Source: Saxidomus purpurata
Taxonomy: Eukaryota; Mollusca; Bivalvia; Venerida; Veneridae
Length of the DNA: 64,000 nt
Assembly (NCBI GenBank): GCA_022818135.1
Contig: JAFMSR010000017.1
Span: 6,744,577-6,808,576 of the forward strand
Direction of reading: 5' to 3'
This document shows, in pieces, positions 22,301 through 34,141 of this stretch. A program made the position numbers and the translations under genes. The notes beneath the pieces were generated by a model. The model had not been told where the DNA came from, searched no databases, and worked only from the letters and a program-made list of their open reading frames with translations. Within the stretch, counting starts at the first letter, position 1. Every line of letters starts with the position of its first letter.

Positions 22301-25300
22301 TGGGCAAGACAGCAATGTACCTTTAGCTGGTAGAGGAAAGGGGAATGACGGACAAGGCAAGGGCCTAGGACCCGGGATGAAAGAATTGTCTCCCGCACAA
22401 TATGCTGTGTTGGAAGATGCTGTGAAAACAATTGTAGGTCCTCACGCAAAGCCTGACACGGCTATTATAAACTATTCAAGACGACAACAAGGAAACCCAC
22501 GAACCTTTTATCAGATGATGGGGTATATGCCTTTTCTAAAGGATATTGCCCTTAACGTTGGCTTAGAAGCGGAAGAGATCACTAATAGTCAAGAATTGGA
22601 TGAAATTCTTTATCAGAGAGCTACAAAATGGATGGTACAAAGTGGATTGATGGATTCTCAGAGTATCTCAAGTTTCCGAGGTAATTAAACAGTGATTTCG
22701 TTTCATTTTGTAACTTCTATAAATATTCCAAAAATAACTTGGTCTCGTACTTTTTATGTATCTGAAGATTTCAAACATTTACAAAATACGGGATTTTCAC
22801 AACATTAATGAATATCAACCGTATCAGCAATTGAGGAGGCAGTATCAGTGATATATACTTATATATAGAACTAGTCATTTATATTTGTTTTATAAAATAC
22901 TTTAACGAGTTATTAAAAGCAATTTACTGATGTTTAATCATGTTTTTTTTATTTTTTGATCGTTCAAATATATCAACTGTAAAATAAATAATTTGATTGA
23001 ATAATGAAAATAAACGACATACACATCTATTAGTCGGTCATCTGCTTCAAACGACTTTGTCGCGTTTTTCTTTCCTTTTTAATATGAAACTAGTATCATT
23101 ATTTGTTGTTACAAGTATTACGACACTTTTAAAGCTACGATACATGTGATTAGTTCCGTGTCTCTTAGGAAATCAATCTGTGTAAATAATAATATATTTT
23201 TCAATCTGTATTTTTAATGATTAATATAAACGTTTACCTTGAAAAGTAGGAAAAAATGAATCAAAACTGTCCGAACACCCGCAAAATCAATACAATGTAC
23301 TTTCAATATCATTTTTTTATATTTAAGTAAGACTCAAATATGCAAACCAGTTTTTTCAGACTTATAGATCACTACCATATATATAAGTATTTTAGCATTT
23401 TTAAAGTATTTTTTCGCATATCTCTCCCTCTATTTTTTTACATTAATATCAACTTATTCTCGAAATCTCATATCAATGTCTTTTTGTAAGGGGACAGTCC
23501 TTTGCCCTGATGAAAACATTGTTATGATCGTAAAGGTTGTTTTTGTCTACAAGCTTGATTTTTACGTACGTGTTATTCTTAAGATCATTTGACACATAAA
23601 AGCAAATGAAAAATGGTCAAGCTCCTATCAGTGAGGAGCGTTCACATGACATTGTTTTAAACATTCGGACACCGCATAAACAGTGACATATGTTTAAAGA
23701 GATTTTATTGTGCAAATTCACATACAAAACATAACATGTTATCTTACTCATAATTGATCATTCTTATAATCCAGGTCGTGGACAGATTGGGCAAGACAAC
23801 AATGTACCTTTAGCTGGTAGAGGAAAGGGGAATGACGGACAAGGCAAGGGCCTAGGACCCGGGATGAAAGAACTGTCTCCCGCACAATATGCTGTGTTGG
23901 AAGATGCTGTGAAAACAATTGTAGGTCCTCACGCAAAGCCTGACACGGCTATTATAAACTATTCAAGACGACAACAAGGAAACCCACGAACCTTTTATCA
24001 GATGATGGGGTATATGCCTTTTCTAAAGGATATTGCCCTTAACGTTGGCTTAGAAGCGGAAGAGATCACTAATAGTCAAGAATTGGATGAAATTCTTTAT
24101 CAGAGAGCTACAAAATGGATGGTACAAAGTGGATTGATGGATTCTCAGAGTATCTCAAGTTTCCGAGGTAATTAAACAGTGATTTCGTTTCATTTTGTAA
24201 CTTCTATAAATATTCCAAAAATAACTTGGTCTCGTACTTTTTATGTATCTGAAGATTTCAAACATTTACAAAATACGGGATTTTCACAACATTAATGAAT
24301 ATCAACCGTATCAGCAATTGAGGAGCAGTATCAGTGATATATACTTATATATAGAACTAGTCATTTATATTTGTTTTATAAAATACTTTAACGAGTTATT
24401 AAAAGCAATTTACTGATGTTTAATCATGTTTTTTTTATTTTTTGATCGTTCAAATATGTCAACTGTAAAATAAATAATTTGATTGAATAATGAAAATAAA
24501 CGACAGACACATCTATTAGTCGGTCATTTGCTTCAAACGACTTTGTCGCGTTTTTCTTTCCTTTTAAATATGAAACTAGTATCATTATTTGTTGCTACAA
24601 GTATTACGACACTTTTAAAGCTACGATACATGTGATTAGTTCCGTGTCTCTTAGGAAATCAGTCTGTGTAAATAATAATATATTTTTCAATCTGTATTTT
24701 TAATGATTAATATAAACGTTTACCTTGAAAAGTTAGAAAAAATGAATCAAAACTGTCCGAACACCCGCAAAATCAATACAATGTACTTTCAATATCATTT
24801 TTTTATATTTAAGTAAGACTCAAATATGCAACCAGTTTTTTCAGACTTATAGATCACTACCATATATATAAGTATTTTAGCATTTTTAAAGTATTTTTCG
24901 CATATTCTTCTATTTTTTTACATTAATATCAACTTATTCTCGAAATCTCATATCAATGTCTTTTTGTAAGGGGACAGTCCTTTGCCCTGATGAAAACATT
25001 GTTATGATCGTAAAGGTTGTTTTTGTCTACAAGCTTGATTTTTACGTACGTGTTATTCTTAAGATCATTTGACACATAAAAGCAAATGAAAAATGGTCAA
25101 GCTCCTATCAGTGAGGAGCGTTCACATGACATTGTTTTAAACATTCGGACACCGCAGAAACAGTGACATATGTTTAAAGAGATTTTATTGTGCAAATTCA
25201 CATACAAAAAATAACATGTTATCTTACTTATAATTGATCATTCTTATAATCCAGGTCGTGGACAGATTGGGCAAGACAACAATGTACCTTTAGCTGGTAG

Positions 25301-28300
25301 AGGAAAGGGGAATGACGGACAAGGCAAGGGCCTAGGACCCGGAATGAAAGAATTGTCTCCCGCACAATATGCTGTGTTGGAAGATGCTGTGAAAACAATT
25401 GTAGGTCCTCACGCAAAGCCTGACACGGCTATTATAAACTATTCAAGACGACAACAAGGAAACCCACGAACCTTTTATCAGATGATGGGGTATATGCCTT
25501 TTCTAAAGGATATTGCCCTTAACGTTGGCTTAGAAGCGGAAGAGATCACTAATAGTCAAGAATTGGATGAAATTCTTTATCAGAGAGCTACAAAATGGAT
25601 GGTACAAAGTGGATTGATGGATTCTCAGAGTATCTCAAGTTTCCGAGGTAATTAAACAGTGATTTCGTTTCATTTTGTAACTTCTATAAATATTCCAAAA
25701 ATAACTTGGTCTCGTACTTTTTATGTATCTGAAGATTTCAAACATTTACAAAATACGGGATTTTCACAACATTAATGAATATCAACCGTATCAGCAATTG
25801 AGGAGCAGTATCAGTGATATATACTTATATATAGAACTAGTCATTTATATTTGTTTTATAAAATACTTTAACGAGTTATTAAAAGCAATTTACTGATGTT
25901 TAATCATGTTTTTTTTATTTTTTGATCGTTCAAATATGTCAACTGTAAAATAAATAATTTGATTGAATAATGAAAATAAACGACAGACACATCTATTAGT
26001 CGGTCATTTGCTTCAAACGACTTTGTCGCGTTTTTCTTTCCTTTTAAATATGAAACTAGTATCATTATTTGTTGCTACAAGTATTACGACACTTTTAAAG
26101 CTACGATACATGTGATTAGTTCCGTGTCTCTTAGGAAATCAGTCTGTGTAAATAATAATATATTTTTCAATCTGTATTTTTAATGATTAATATAAACGTT
26201 TACCTTGAAAAGTAGGAAAAAATGAATCAAAACTGTCCGAACACCCGCAAAATCAATACAATGTACTTTCAATATCATTTTTTTATATTTAAGTAAGACT
26301 CAAATATGCATTCACACATACATAAAAAACATATAACATATCCACAAAACCAGCTTTTTTTCAGACTTATAGATCACTACCATATATATAAGTATTTTAG
26401 CATTTTTAAAGTATTTTTCGCTCTCCCTCGCATATTCTTCTATTTTTTTACATTAATATCAACTTATTCTCGAAATCTCATATCAATGTCTTTTTGTAAG
26501 GGGACAGTCCTTTGCCCTGATGAAAACATTGTTATGATCGTAAAGGTTGTTTTTGTCTACAAGCTTGATTTTTACGTACGTGTTATTCTTAAGATCATTT
26601 GACACATAAAAGCAAATGAAAAATGGTCAAGCTCCTATCAGTGAGGAGCGTTCACATGACATTGTTTTAAACATTCGGACACCGCAGAAACAGTGACATA
26701 TGTTTAAAGAGATTTTATTGTGCAAATTCACATACAAAAAATAACATGTTATCTTACTTATAATTGATCATTCTTATAATCCAGGTCGTGGACAGATTGG
26801 GCAAGACAACAATGTACCTTTAGCTGGTAGAGGAAAGGGGAATGACGGACAAGGCAAGGGCCTAGGACCCGGAATGAAAGAATTGTCTCCCGCACAATAT
26901 GCTGTGTTGGAAGATGCTGTGAAAACAATTGTAGGTCCTCACGCAAAGCCTGACATGGCTATTATAAACTATTCAAGACGACAACAAGGAAACCCACGAA
27001 CCTTTTATCAGATGATGGGATATATGCCTTTTCTAAAGGCTATTGCCCTTAACGTTGGCTTAGAAGCGGGAGAGATCACTAATAGTCAAGAATTGGATGA
27101 AATTCTTTATCAGAGAGCTACAAAATGGATGGTACAAAGTGGATTGATGGATTCTCAGAGTATCTCAAGTTTCCGAGGTAATTAAACAGTGATTTCGTTT
27201 CATTTTGTAACTTCTATAAATATTCCAAAAATATCTTGGTCTCGTACTTTTTATGTATCTGAAGATTTCAAACATTTACAAAATACGGGATTTTCACAAC
27301 ATTAATGAATATCAACCGTATCAGCAATTGAGGAGGCAGTATCAGTGATATATACTTATATATAGAACTAGTCATTTATATTTGTTTTATAAAATACTTT
27401 AACGAGTTATTAAAAGCAATTTACTGATGTTTAATCATGTTTTTTTTATTTTTTGATCGTTCAAATATGTCAACTGTAAAATAAATAATTTGATTGAATA
27501 ATGAAAATAAACGACAGACACATCTATTAGTCGGTCATTTGCTTCAAACGACTTTGTCGCGTTTTTCTTTCCTTTTAAATATGAAACTAGTATCATTATT
27601 TGTTGCTACAAGTATTACGACACTTTTAAAGCTACGATACATGTGATTAGTTCCGTGTCTCTTAGGAAATCAGTCTGTGTAAATAATAATATATTTTTCA
27701 ATCTGTATTTTTAATGATTAATATAAACGTTTACCTTGAAAAGTAGGAAAAAATGAATCAAAACTGTCCGAACACCCGCAAAATCAATACAATGTACTTT
27801 CAATATCATTTTTTTATATTTAAGTAAGACTCAAATATGCAACCAGTTTTTTCAGACTTATAGATCACTACCATATATATAAGTATTTTAGCATTTTTAA
27901 AGTATTTTTCGCATATTCTTCTATTTTTTTACATTAATATCAACTTATTCTCGAAATCTCATATCAATGTCTTTTTGTAAGGGGACAGTCCTTTGCCCTG
28001 ATGAAAACATTGTTATGATCGTAAAGGTTGTTTTTGTCTACAAGCTTGATTTTTACGTACGTGTTATTCTTAAGATCATTTGACACATAAAAGCAAATGA
28101 AAAATGGTCAAGCTCCTATCAGTGAGGAGCGTTCACATGACATTGTTTTAAACATTCGGACACCGCAGAAACAGTGACATATGTTTAAAGAGATTTTATT
28201 GTGCAAATTCACATACAAAAAATAACATGTTATCTTACTTATAATTGATCATTCTTATAATCCAGGTCGTGGACAGATTGGGCAAGACAACAATGTACCT

Positions 28301-28660
28301 TTAGCTGGTAGAGGAAAGGGGAATGACGGACAAGGCAAGGGCCTAGGACCCGGAATGAAAGAACTGTCTCCCGCACAATATGCTGTGTTGGAAGATGCTG
28401 TGAAAACAATTGTAGGTCCTCACGCAAAGCCTGACACGGCTATTATAAACTATTCAAGACGACAACAAGGAAACCCACGAACCTTTTATCAGATGATGGG
28501 ATATATGCCTTTTCTAATAGATATTGCCCGTAACCAGGGCTTAAAAGGGGGAGAGATCACTAATAGTCAAGGATTGGATGAAATTGTTTATCAGAGAGCT
28601 ACAGAATGGATGAACCAAAGTGGATTGATGAATTCTCAGAGTATCTCAAGTTTCCTATAA
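19337..28660 (+). CDS. Gene 3: secreted protein of five 131-residue repeats (spliced)
   Basis: Predicted coding exons are 19337-19388, 22288-22680, 23775-24167, 25255-25647, 26785-27177 and 28266-28660. The total is 2,019 nt, giving about 672 residues. Exon 1 encodes the signal peptide MDIKLWVCVVLTSSFIL. Every junction is phase 1 and every repeat exon is open. Each repeat has a Gly-rich basic N-terminus (AGRGKGNDGQGKGLGPG) followed by about 95 residues that look helical, with LEDAVK, IVGPHAKPD, QGNPRTFYQMMGYMPFL, ITNSQELDEILYQRA and SGLM. Cysteine occurs only at or before the first junction. Dibasic SRRQQ in each repeat could be a processing site. I do not recognise the family. Five-exon splicing is inference: alternative transcripts ending after any exon are possible because TAA follows each internal donor. 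Confidence 0.72.
20468..21264 (+). mobile_element. 5'-truncated LINE with zinc-knuckle C-terminus
   Basis: A 797-bp insertion between the halves of ATACTT/ATATATAGAAC, a site that is uninterrupted at 6780-6800. It encodes the C-terminal 166 residues of a LINE ORF2 (20528-21028), with RLCRFCDKNAIENEVHFLVEC (CX2C...HX4C knuckle, split here for length: RLCRFC, EVHFLVEC). The 3' UTR ends ...AATGATTTTCATTCT. The reading frame is intact in this piece, so the insertion is fairly young. Same type of C-terminus as the LINE at 49508-52345. Clade not determined. Confidence 0.82.
21794..21841 (-). mobile_element. 48-bp retroelement 3' end with target duplication
   Basis: A very short insertion of the retroelement's 3' terminus, flanked by the 11-bp direct repeat GTTCGCAGCAA (21783-21793 and 21842-21852). 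The empty site is present at about 7302-7312. It fixes the 3' end of the family as ...GATATTATTTTTGTTTTT on the minus strand. Confidence 0.9.
22288..22680 (+). CDS. Gene 3 exon D (repeat 1)
   Basis: 393 bp, preceded by AATCCAG and followed by GTAATT. It reads RGQIGQDSNVPL at the start and SISSFRG across the end. It differs from later repeats by Ser where E-H have Asn in the DNNVPL motif, and its first codon is completed by GC instead of GT (still Cys after exon 1). An in-frame TAA lies 5 bases beyond the donor GT. Confidence 0.75.
23775..24167 (+). CDS. Gene 3 exon E (repeat 2)
   Basis: 393 bp with the same acceptor and donor as exon D. It joins to the previous exon as ...SFRG|RGQIGQDNNVPL, with the Gly codon split across the junction. 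Nearly identical to F. Confidence 0.75.
25255..25647 (+). CDS. Gene 3 exon F (repeat 3)
   Basis: 393 bp, phase 1 at both ends. Its protein is the same as exon E as far as can be read by eye. The intron after it (1,137 bp) keeps a stretch of about 50 bp (ATTCACACATACATAAAA...) that the other array introns have lost. Confidence 0.75.
26785..27177 (+). CDS. Gene 3 exon G (repeat 4)
   Basis: 393 bp, phase 1 at both ends. Small differences: Met for Thr in KPDMAII, Ala for Asp in FLKAIALNV, and Gly for Glu in LEAGEI. The last matches exon C of gene 2. Confidence 0.75.
28266..28660 (+). CDS. Gene 3 exon H (repeat 5, terminal)
   Basis: It opens like the other exons, but its C-terminal half is the terminal type: DIARNQGLKGGEITNSQGLD, IVYQRATEWMNQSGLMNS and SISSFL followed by TAA (28658-28660). 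There is no donor at the end. This type is shared with exons A and B, and those two have the TGA that H lacks. Confidence 0.8.
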
Positions 28661-29345
28661 TTCGATTGATATACGGAACTACATATTAACAACCAATTAA
28701 ACTGACGATCTGTGATGTTGTTACCTGGACAATTTAAACGAAACATTTTCCACAGGCGAATTGTTTATTATATTGAAAAGTAATGACTAACAATAAGATA
28801 CTGTATAGCATCAGTGAACATACAAATATACACACCATAATCAAGTTCTACTGCATACAACACCAACTTTTTGAATATGCAGTAGAGTTTCATCGTTTAA
28901 ACATATTTAAGTGTGTAACGTACACGAAACATTTCCTTTTCGTTTTTTCAATAAATGTCGATAAGTAACTGAAATAATTGCTGCCAAACACTCGTTCTGA
29001 TTTAGGCACAGCTCAGTTTGAATAAAAGTAATAATTCAGCGTCTGTCGTTATCATTTGTCGTCCGTGATCGTCTGTCGTCAACAATTCAAAGAATCATTT
29101 CTTTTAAGGGAACATACCCTATAACTTATGTCAAACAAAATTACCCCCAAGACATACATATTAGAATCTTTAAAAGTATTAAACCATGACCTAATCGTTT
29201 CAGCTATGCATTTCAAATGCATTATTCTAATGATCTTGCGATAGCACAGCTATTAAAATAGAAAGCACTATGAGTTATTCCAGGCAAACGAATAACAAAA
29301 AGCAACATATTATTAGCATTGCATAAACTTTGCAAGTTAAAAGGG
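28661..29345 (+). other. Gene 3 3' UTR and shared flank
   Basis: Direct match to 9356-10040. The similarity ends inside the first part of the MITE (AAAGGGAAATACCCTTTAAC), after which unrelated sequence begins: this is the right border of the family block. Confidence 0.65.
28950..28955 (+). terminator. Polyadenylation signal of gene 3
   Basis: AATAAA, 290 bp after the stop codon, in the same context as in gene 1. Confidence 0.65.
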
Positions 29346-29559
29346 AAATACCCTTTAACTGACCTCATTTAAGCATGAGATAAAAGTACTATAGGATGAA
29401 AAAAAAATCAGTTATATGAGCATCAATCAGTTTTATGACACTAAAACACTGATTAGATTAAAAAGTCATATACCTACGTAATATACCTATCCAAGCTTTA
29501 CACTAAAATGCAAAAAGATCATTAAGGATGATTAGTCACAATCTTAAAACTAGAACAAA

Positions 29560-30375
29560 CAAGAGCTGTCCCTCACAAGTGACGAATGCCCCCAAAAGAG
29601 ATGACTCACAGTCTGTGTCCTCTCCAAGTGCTCAATTAGTATGCTTTAATTTTAAAATCTTTCCACGAATGAAGTTATATGAGCATCAATCAGTTTCATG
29701 ACATTGAAAGCACTGATAAGATTAAAAAGTAAAATACCTAATATACCTATCCAAGCTTTACACTAAAATGCAAAGAGATCTTTAAGAATGACAAGACACT
29801 TAAACAAAAATACAAAGAGATCGCTAAGTATGAAAGGACACTAGGAAACTAGGACACACAAGAGCAGTCGCTCACAAGTGAAGGATGCCCCCGAAAGAGT
29901 TGTCTCACGATCTGTGTCCTCTCCATGTACTCGATTAGTGTGCTTTAATTTTAAACTCCTTCCCTGCATGACATAGTTACCATGCATACAGTATTCCATT
30001 ACTTTTGAACACTAAGTGTGACCCTGACCTACAAGGTAGGGACAAGGGTGTTACATGTGTCACGTCGTCGTGATATGCTAGACATTTAGGCCAAGTTATT
30101 TTATCCTTCAATGCATGACAATGTTACAGTCCGGACACGAATGTGTGCATATAAAGAGGATTCCATTACCTTCAAACTATAGGTGTGACCTTCACCTTTG
30201 AGGTAGGGACGTGGGTTTTGCACGCGACACGTCGTCTTAATTTGCTAGATATTGGTGCTAAGTCATTTTAAAATCCTTCAATGCATGATAGAGTTACAGT
30301 CCAGAAACGAATGTGTAAGTGGGGACGCACAGACGGACGGACGAATACAGTCTACCAGACGGACTTTGTGAGGTT
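29560..30375 (-). repeat. Dispersed repeat with GAGCTGTC border and tandem units
   Basis: It begins with AGAGCTGTCCCTCACAAGTG and restarts near 29860. The body has repeated TGTGACCCTGACCT / AGGTAGGGAC blocks and ends in an ACGGACGGACGA simple repeat. Same family in opposite orientation at 56935-57745. Confidence 0.65.
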
Positions 30376-30589
30376 ATCCCTGTAATTTTTCTTTGATATT
30401 TTTTTATCCCCACAATACAATTATTTGACCCGACAATACAATTTTTAACCCCATAACGGAATGAACTTAAAGAACCTCACAATGCTATGTTAAACTCAAA
30501 CCCTAACCCCGAAATGTCTACTGGGCATGTACGGACATACAGACACACAGACGGACGGTGCAATTTTATTATGCCACCCTTCGCTGGCA

Positions 30590-31680
30590 TAAAAATGATG
30601 TTTCACGGATTCCTTTAAATGCTTAAAAACTGAAATATTACGTATCAACTGTGTCAAGTTATTCCAAATGACACACCCTTGTGAAGCAAAAGACTTTTTT
30701 CCAATTCCTTTCACCTTGGGAATACAAAAACAACCACTGTTATTGAAATAATGGATCATCAGGATTGGACAAAAGTTACCCTAAATATTGTACAATGAGT
30801 GTGTAATGTACTGGATTAAAATGTGCTCCCAGGTAACCGGGTGCTATGTCTGACTTAACTTTAAAAACATGACCCAAAATAATTTGGTTAACCTGTTTTT
30901 CAATTCGTAACCAATTTTAATACTTTAACTGGCGTGGATAAATTATTTTAGGTTTTGAGCAAAAATGGACTCTGTTTTGACTAAATTCAACGATAACCTG
31001 TTAAATATAAGCTATTCAGTGACTGTTTCCAGTTCTCTGGTAAACACAGTTTCAATTTGCTTCTTTTTTTACATTTACCTGTAACAAATATGCCAGAATA
31101 ATCACGATATAAAAGTAATATACTTTTTTACAACTGCTGACATGTCATTGGCCTTTAAACCCTAGGGGGACACCACATGTGAAACTAGGGAGAATACGAT
31201 GTACCAGATATAGCAATAATTTGATGTCTATCACATAAGTATGGCTTAAACCATCTGACGGCATCTTCACTTAGACCAAGGGCTTACAGTTTCATCAATA
31301 CAGTGTAGAAGGCACCATATGAACCTCATTCATTTGAAATCTTATATAGTCAGATAAGTGTACAAGACGTATATCTGTCGAAAACTCGCACCTAAGCCCA
31401 GACTGATAACTATTTTTTTCAACCAGGTACTTTTGAAGTTGATCATACACATTTTGTTCACACATTATTTATACAATACTAAAAATTAACACTGGTCGAT
31501 AATAACCACCCTCAGTCTTGTCATTTTGCTTTAACAAAGGAACAACACGGGCAGACTTTAAATCATCCGGTACTACACCTTCATTAATGGACAGATTGGC
31601 AATACGAGTGAGAGGAATAGCTATGATGGAGGTACTATCCCGTACAAATCTAGCTGTTATTTGATCTAGGCCTTTAAAAC
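30590..31680 (-). pseudogene. LINE reverse-transcriptase remnant
   Basis: Minus-strand pieces: a GLDQITARFVRD segment and IANLSINEGVVPDDLKSARV, near 31560-31670, then YYRPV near 31490, degraded AFDxVDH-region sequence near 31160-31330, and the C-terminal GKKSFASQGCVIWNNL piece at 30600-30750. Many frameshifts. CR1/L2-like style, a different subfamily from the LINE at 2322. Confidence 0.72.
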
Positions 31681-31723
31681 ACTGTTATCTGATACAACTG
31701 AAAAAGAATGACTTATAGTTTAA

Positions 31724-31990
31724 AAGGGGCATACCCTATAACTGATGCCAACCTAAATGATAAAATATATTTTTTTTTAGGAAGTATCATAACTTAACCT
31801 AAATGTTTCAGCTATGCAACTTTGAAGAGGTCTACTAGCCAATGATACATGCCAAATATCTAAGCTCTAGGCCTTGTGGATTCAGAAAAAAGTTTTTTTT
31901 AAGTTTTTGCTGTATAAGCCTATGCAAAACTAAGTGACCACCTGCGCAGGGTCAATTTTGACCCGGGGGTCATAATTTCAAAGAGTTTCA
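31724..31990. repeat. MITE end plus fragment of the AGCTCACCTGG repeat
   Basis: 31724-31815 has the MITE start (AGGGGCATACCCTATAAC). 31830-31990 is an inverted piece of the repeat seen at 40619 (AAGCTCTAGGCCTTGTGG, AGTGACCACC and TTTTGACCCGGG blocks). Confidence 0.6.
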
Positions 31991-32211
31991 AAATGTTTTC
32001 AGTATAGCTTGATTTAATTTATACATGCCTTTGCTTCTTATCTATTGCATTATAACTAGTCACAAAAATCCCATCAAATGACATATGCCCCTCAGAAATG
32101 TTAGGATCGTCTGTATTGTAAACATGGTGGGTGGGGTAATCTTTTGTATTACATGAACTTGTAAGTCACTTGGAAAAAAACACCAATATTTGATAACATC
32201 CTTACGTTTAA

Positions 32212-32345
32212 AGGGACACACCCTAGAACTTATATCGAAATAAATAATTCCAAAACAGAAATAATAGAATCTTGAAATGTATTATAACTTAACCTAAAAC
32301 TTTCAGCTATATATTCTCTGTCATTATCGATAAAGTCAGCGTTCC
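32212..32345. mobile_element. TTAA-flanked MITE, truncated
   Basis: It starts after TTAA (32208-32211) with AGGGACACACCCTAGAAC and is lost after the CATTATCGATAAAGTC block. Confidence 0.65.
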
Positions 32346-32364
32346 AAAGTATGATGTATATTCA

Positions 32365-33285
32365 CCTTAGTATATTGAATATTCAACTTACTTTCCTGAT
32401 TTTCCAACTTAGTATCTTGAATTTTTCAACTTTCTCGTACATTTTTAACTTAGTATCTTGAATTTTCAACTTAAAATCTTGAATATTCAACTTAGAACAT
32501 AAAACGTTTTGTTAAAAGAGGTTACGACCCAACTGTTTTGAGACACACCGCATGTTTGGTGTTCAACCCGTTTACAGTTGGACGCTATGCTTCCCTCTTT
32601 GATTGTGTCTGACGGAAGAGGGGGGACTCTGTGATGGGCAGTTTTAAATCCCACTGGGACGAAACTGTTTTGATTTCTGTCCTCTGGCCTGTTTCGTCGG
32701 GCCCTTAAGGGTGTTTCTCTTGGTGCTCTGCCTTCTGCAAAGGCATTGAGTACATACGTTTTTTGGTTCTCAAGGTTTGCTTTTTATATTTTATACACGA
32801 GTATTTTTGTGTTTTACATACCATGCCTTTTGTTTCCATTGCGTGTGTTGAGATTCACCTAGCAGGGATTACTTTTATTTACACTGTCCTGTGACTTTGG
32901 AACATGGTGGGGGTAGAGTGAGGTTGGGTGCGCACCATAAAAACCGGTTTAAGCTCCCCAGTGGTGTTTTTGCCACTGACCGTTCCAAGGCGGTGCCCCA
33001 CTGTGTTCCTTTAATTGTTCGTTTTGTCCTCGTGCTTTGTATGCTAGGTGTGTGTGTACTGATTGTGTGTATGTGTGTGTTTGTGTGTGTGTGTGTTGGT
33101 GGTGTCACTTCTGGGTGCTGTGGGGCTCGTTTTGGGGAGGCTGCGTTTTTGGTACGTGGCTTTCCCTGTTTGATATTATTTTTGTTTTTAGAATCTTGAA
33201 TTTTCAACTGCGTATCTTGAATTTTCAACTGACTTTCTTGAACATTCAACTTTGTATATTGAATATTCAACTTAATACAGCCGTG
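32365..33285. repeat. Minisatellite of about 20 bp, split by a retroelement
   Basis: Repeats of the type ATCTTGAATTTTCAACTTA lie at 32365-32498 and resume at 33188-33285. The retroelement at 32499-33187 sits between them. Confidence 0.75.
32499..33187 (+). mobile_element. 5'-truncated retroelement copy
   Basis: Plus-strand copy of the family at 7530-8736, reaching into the end of the RT region (near ACGTTTTGTTAAAAGAGG) and ending in ...ATTATTTTTGTTTT. It is flanked by the 6-bp direct repeat TTAGAA (32493-32498 and 33188-33193). Contains a GT repeat at 33035-33095. Confidence 0.85.
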
Positions 33286-33289
33286 GCCA

Positions 33290-34140
33290 TCACACTGCAG
33301 CATTTCATATTAGTTTACCTACGCCTATACACCTTTCTTTCAAACAAAAACCGATACATCTGTCGATACATAAAGCGGGAGAATCCATTATAAAATCACC
33401 GCTTAAAATAGGGGTGTCGTTAGTAAACTCACATCGGTAGTACATGCGCTAATAGAATTTATACCTTTCTTTACGCCATTAAACAAGATGAAGACAATGT
33501 GGCAGGTCTTATGTACAAGGTAAAAAGATTTCAGCGGATTTAAAATCGAAAGACAGTGACATCTTTCTCTAGTCACGTTGGTAAACTCTGAGCCAGTATG
33601 CATTTACTGTACATGACCCGGAAAGTAACTACATGTGCCAATTTATGCACTGTCCAATCACCAGTCCATTGCCTACTTATGAATATTCTGATAGCCGAAA
33701 GTAACAGAACAAAAAAACGATCTTCATGAAATGATAACAAAACGATACTTGTACCTAAATTTGTCATAAAATGTTTTCTGTAAAATTGGCGTAGCGGCAT
33801 AGAGTTAAGAAAGTTTTGAAGCAGCACATCAGTGGAGTCGGGGAAATTATTACCAAACGAAAGCTTCTCAAAGTGATGAGGTTACACCTCAGTTTATCCC
33901 GAGAGTTCAGAAAAGCGTAGCTTATACCCAGTTCAAGTCCAGTGTGAAATATCCGTGTTACTCAATAATAATTGTTGACAGGTTGTGCCGTAAAACTAAT
34001 GTTTATAACCCGTAGAGTCAAAGTTTCCAACGATGTCACACGAAGGTTTCTGAATTCCAAAATAAGAAAATGAAACACACCATTTTATTACCGTGTGATA
34101 CGTGTATTTGTTGCAAAAAATCCAAAACGGTCTTAAGTAG
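33290..34140. other. No gene recognised
   Basis: Only short frames without similarity or splice support on either strand. Confidence 0.4.
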
Positions 34141-34141
34141 C

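Larger units (their letters stand above)
21265..28660 (+). repeat. Tandem array of about 1.48-kb intron-exon units
   Basis: Exon starts are spaced 1,487, 1,480, 1,530 and 1,481 bp. Introns are 1,094, 1,087, 1,137 and 1,088 bp and almost as similar as the exons, indicating recent unequal crossing-over or gene conversion. The first unit differs most. Confidence 0.9.

Noticed and set aside
22261..22449. Antisense frame MREDLQ... repeated at every second-type exon
   Set aside because: It is the shadow of the sense exon, conserved only because the sense repeat is duplicated.
22288..28660. CRISPR-like or viral tandem array
   Set aside because: The units are 1.48 kb intron-exon modules with splice sites, not short direct repeats with spacers.
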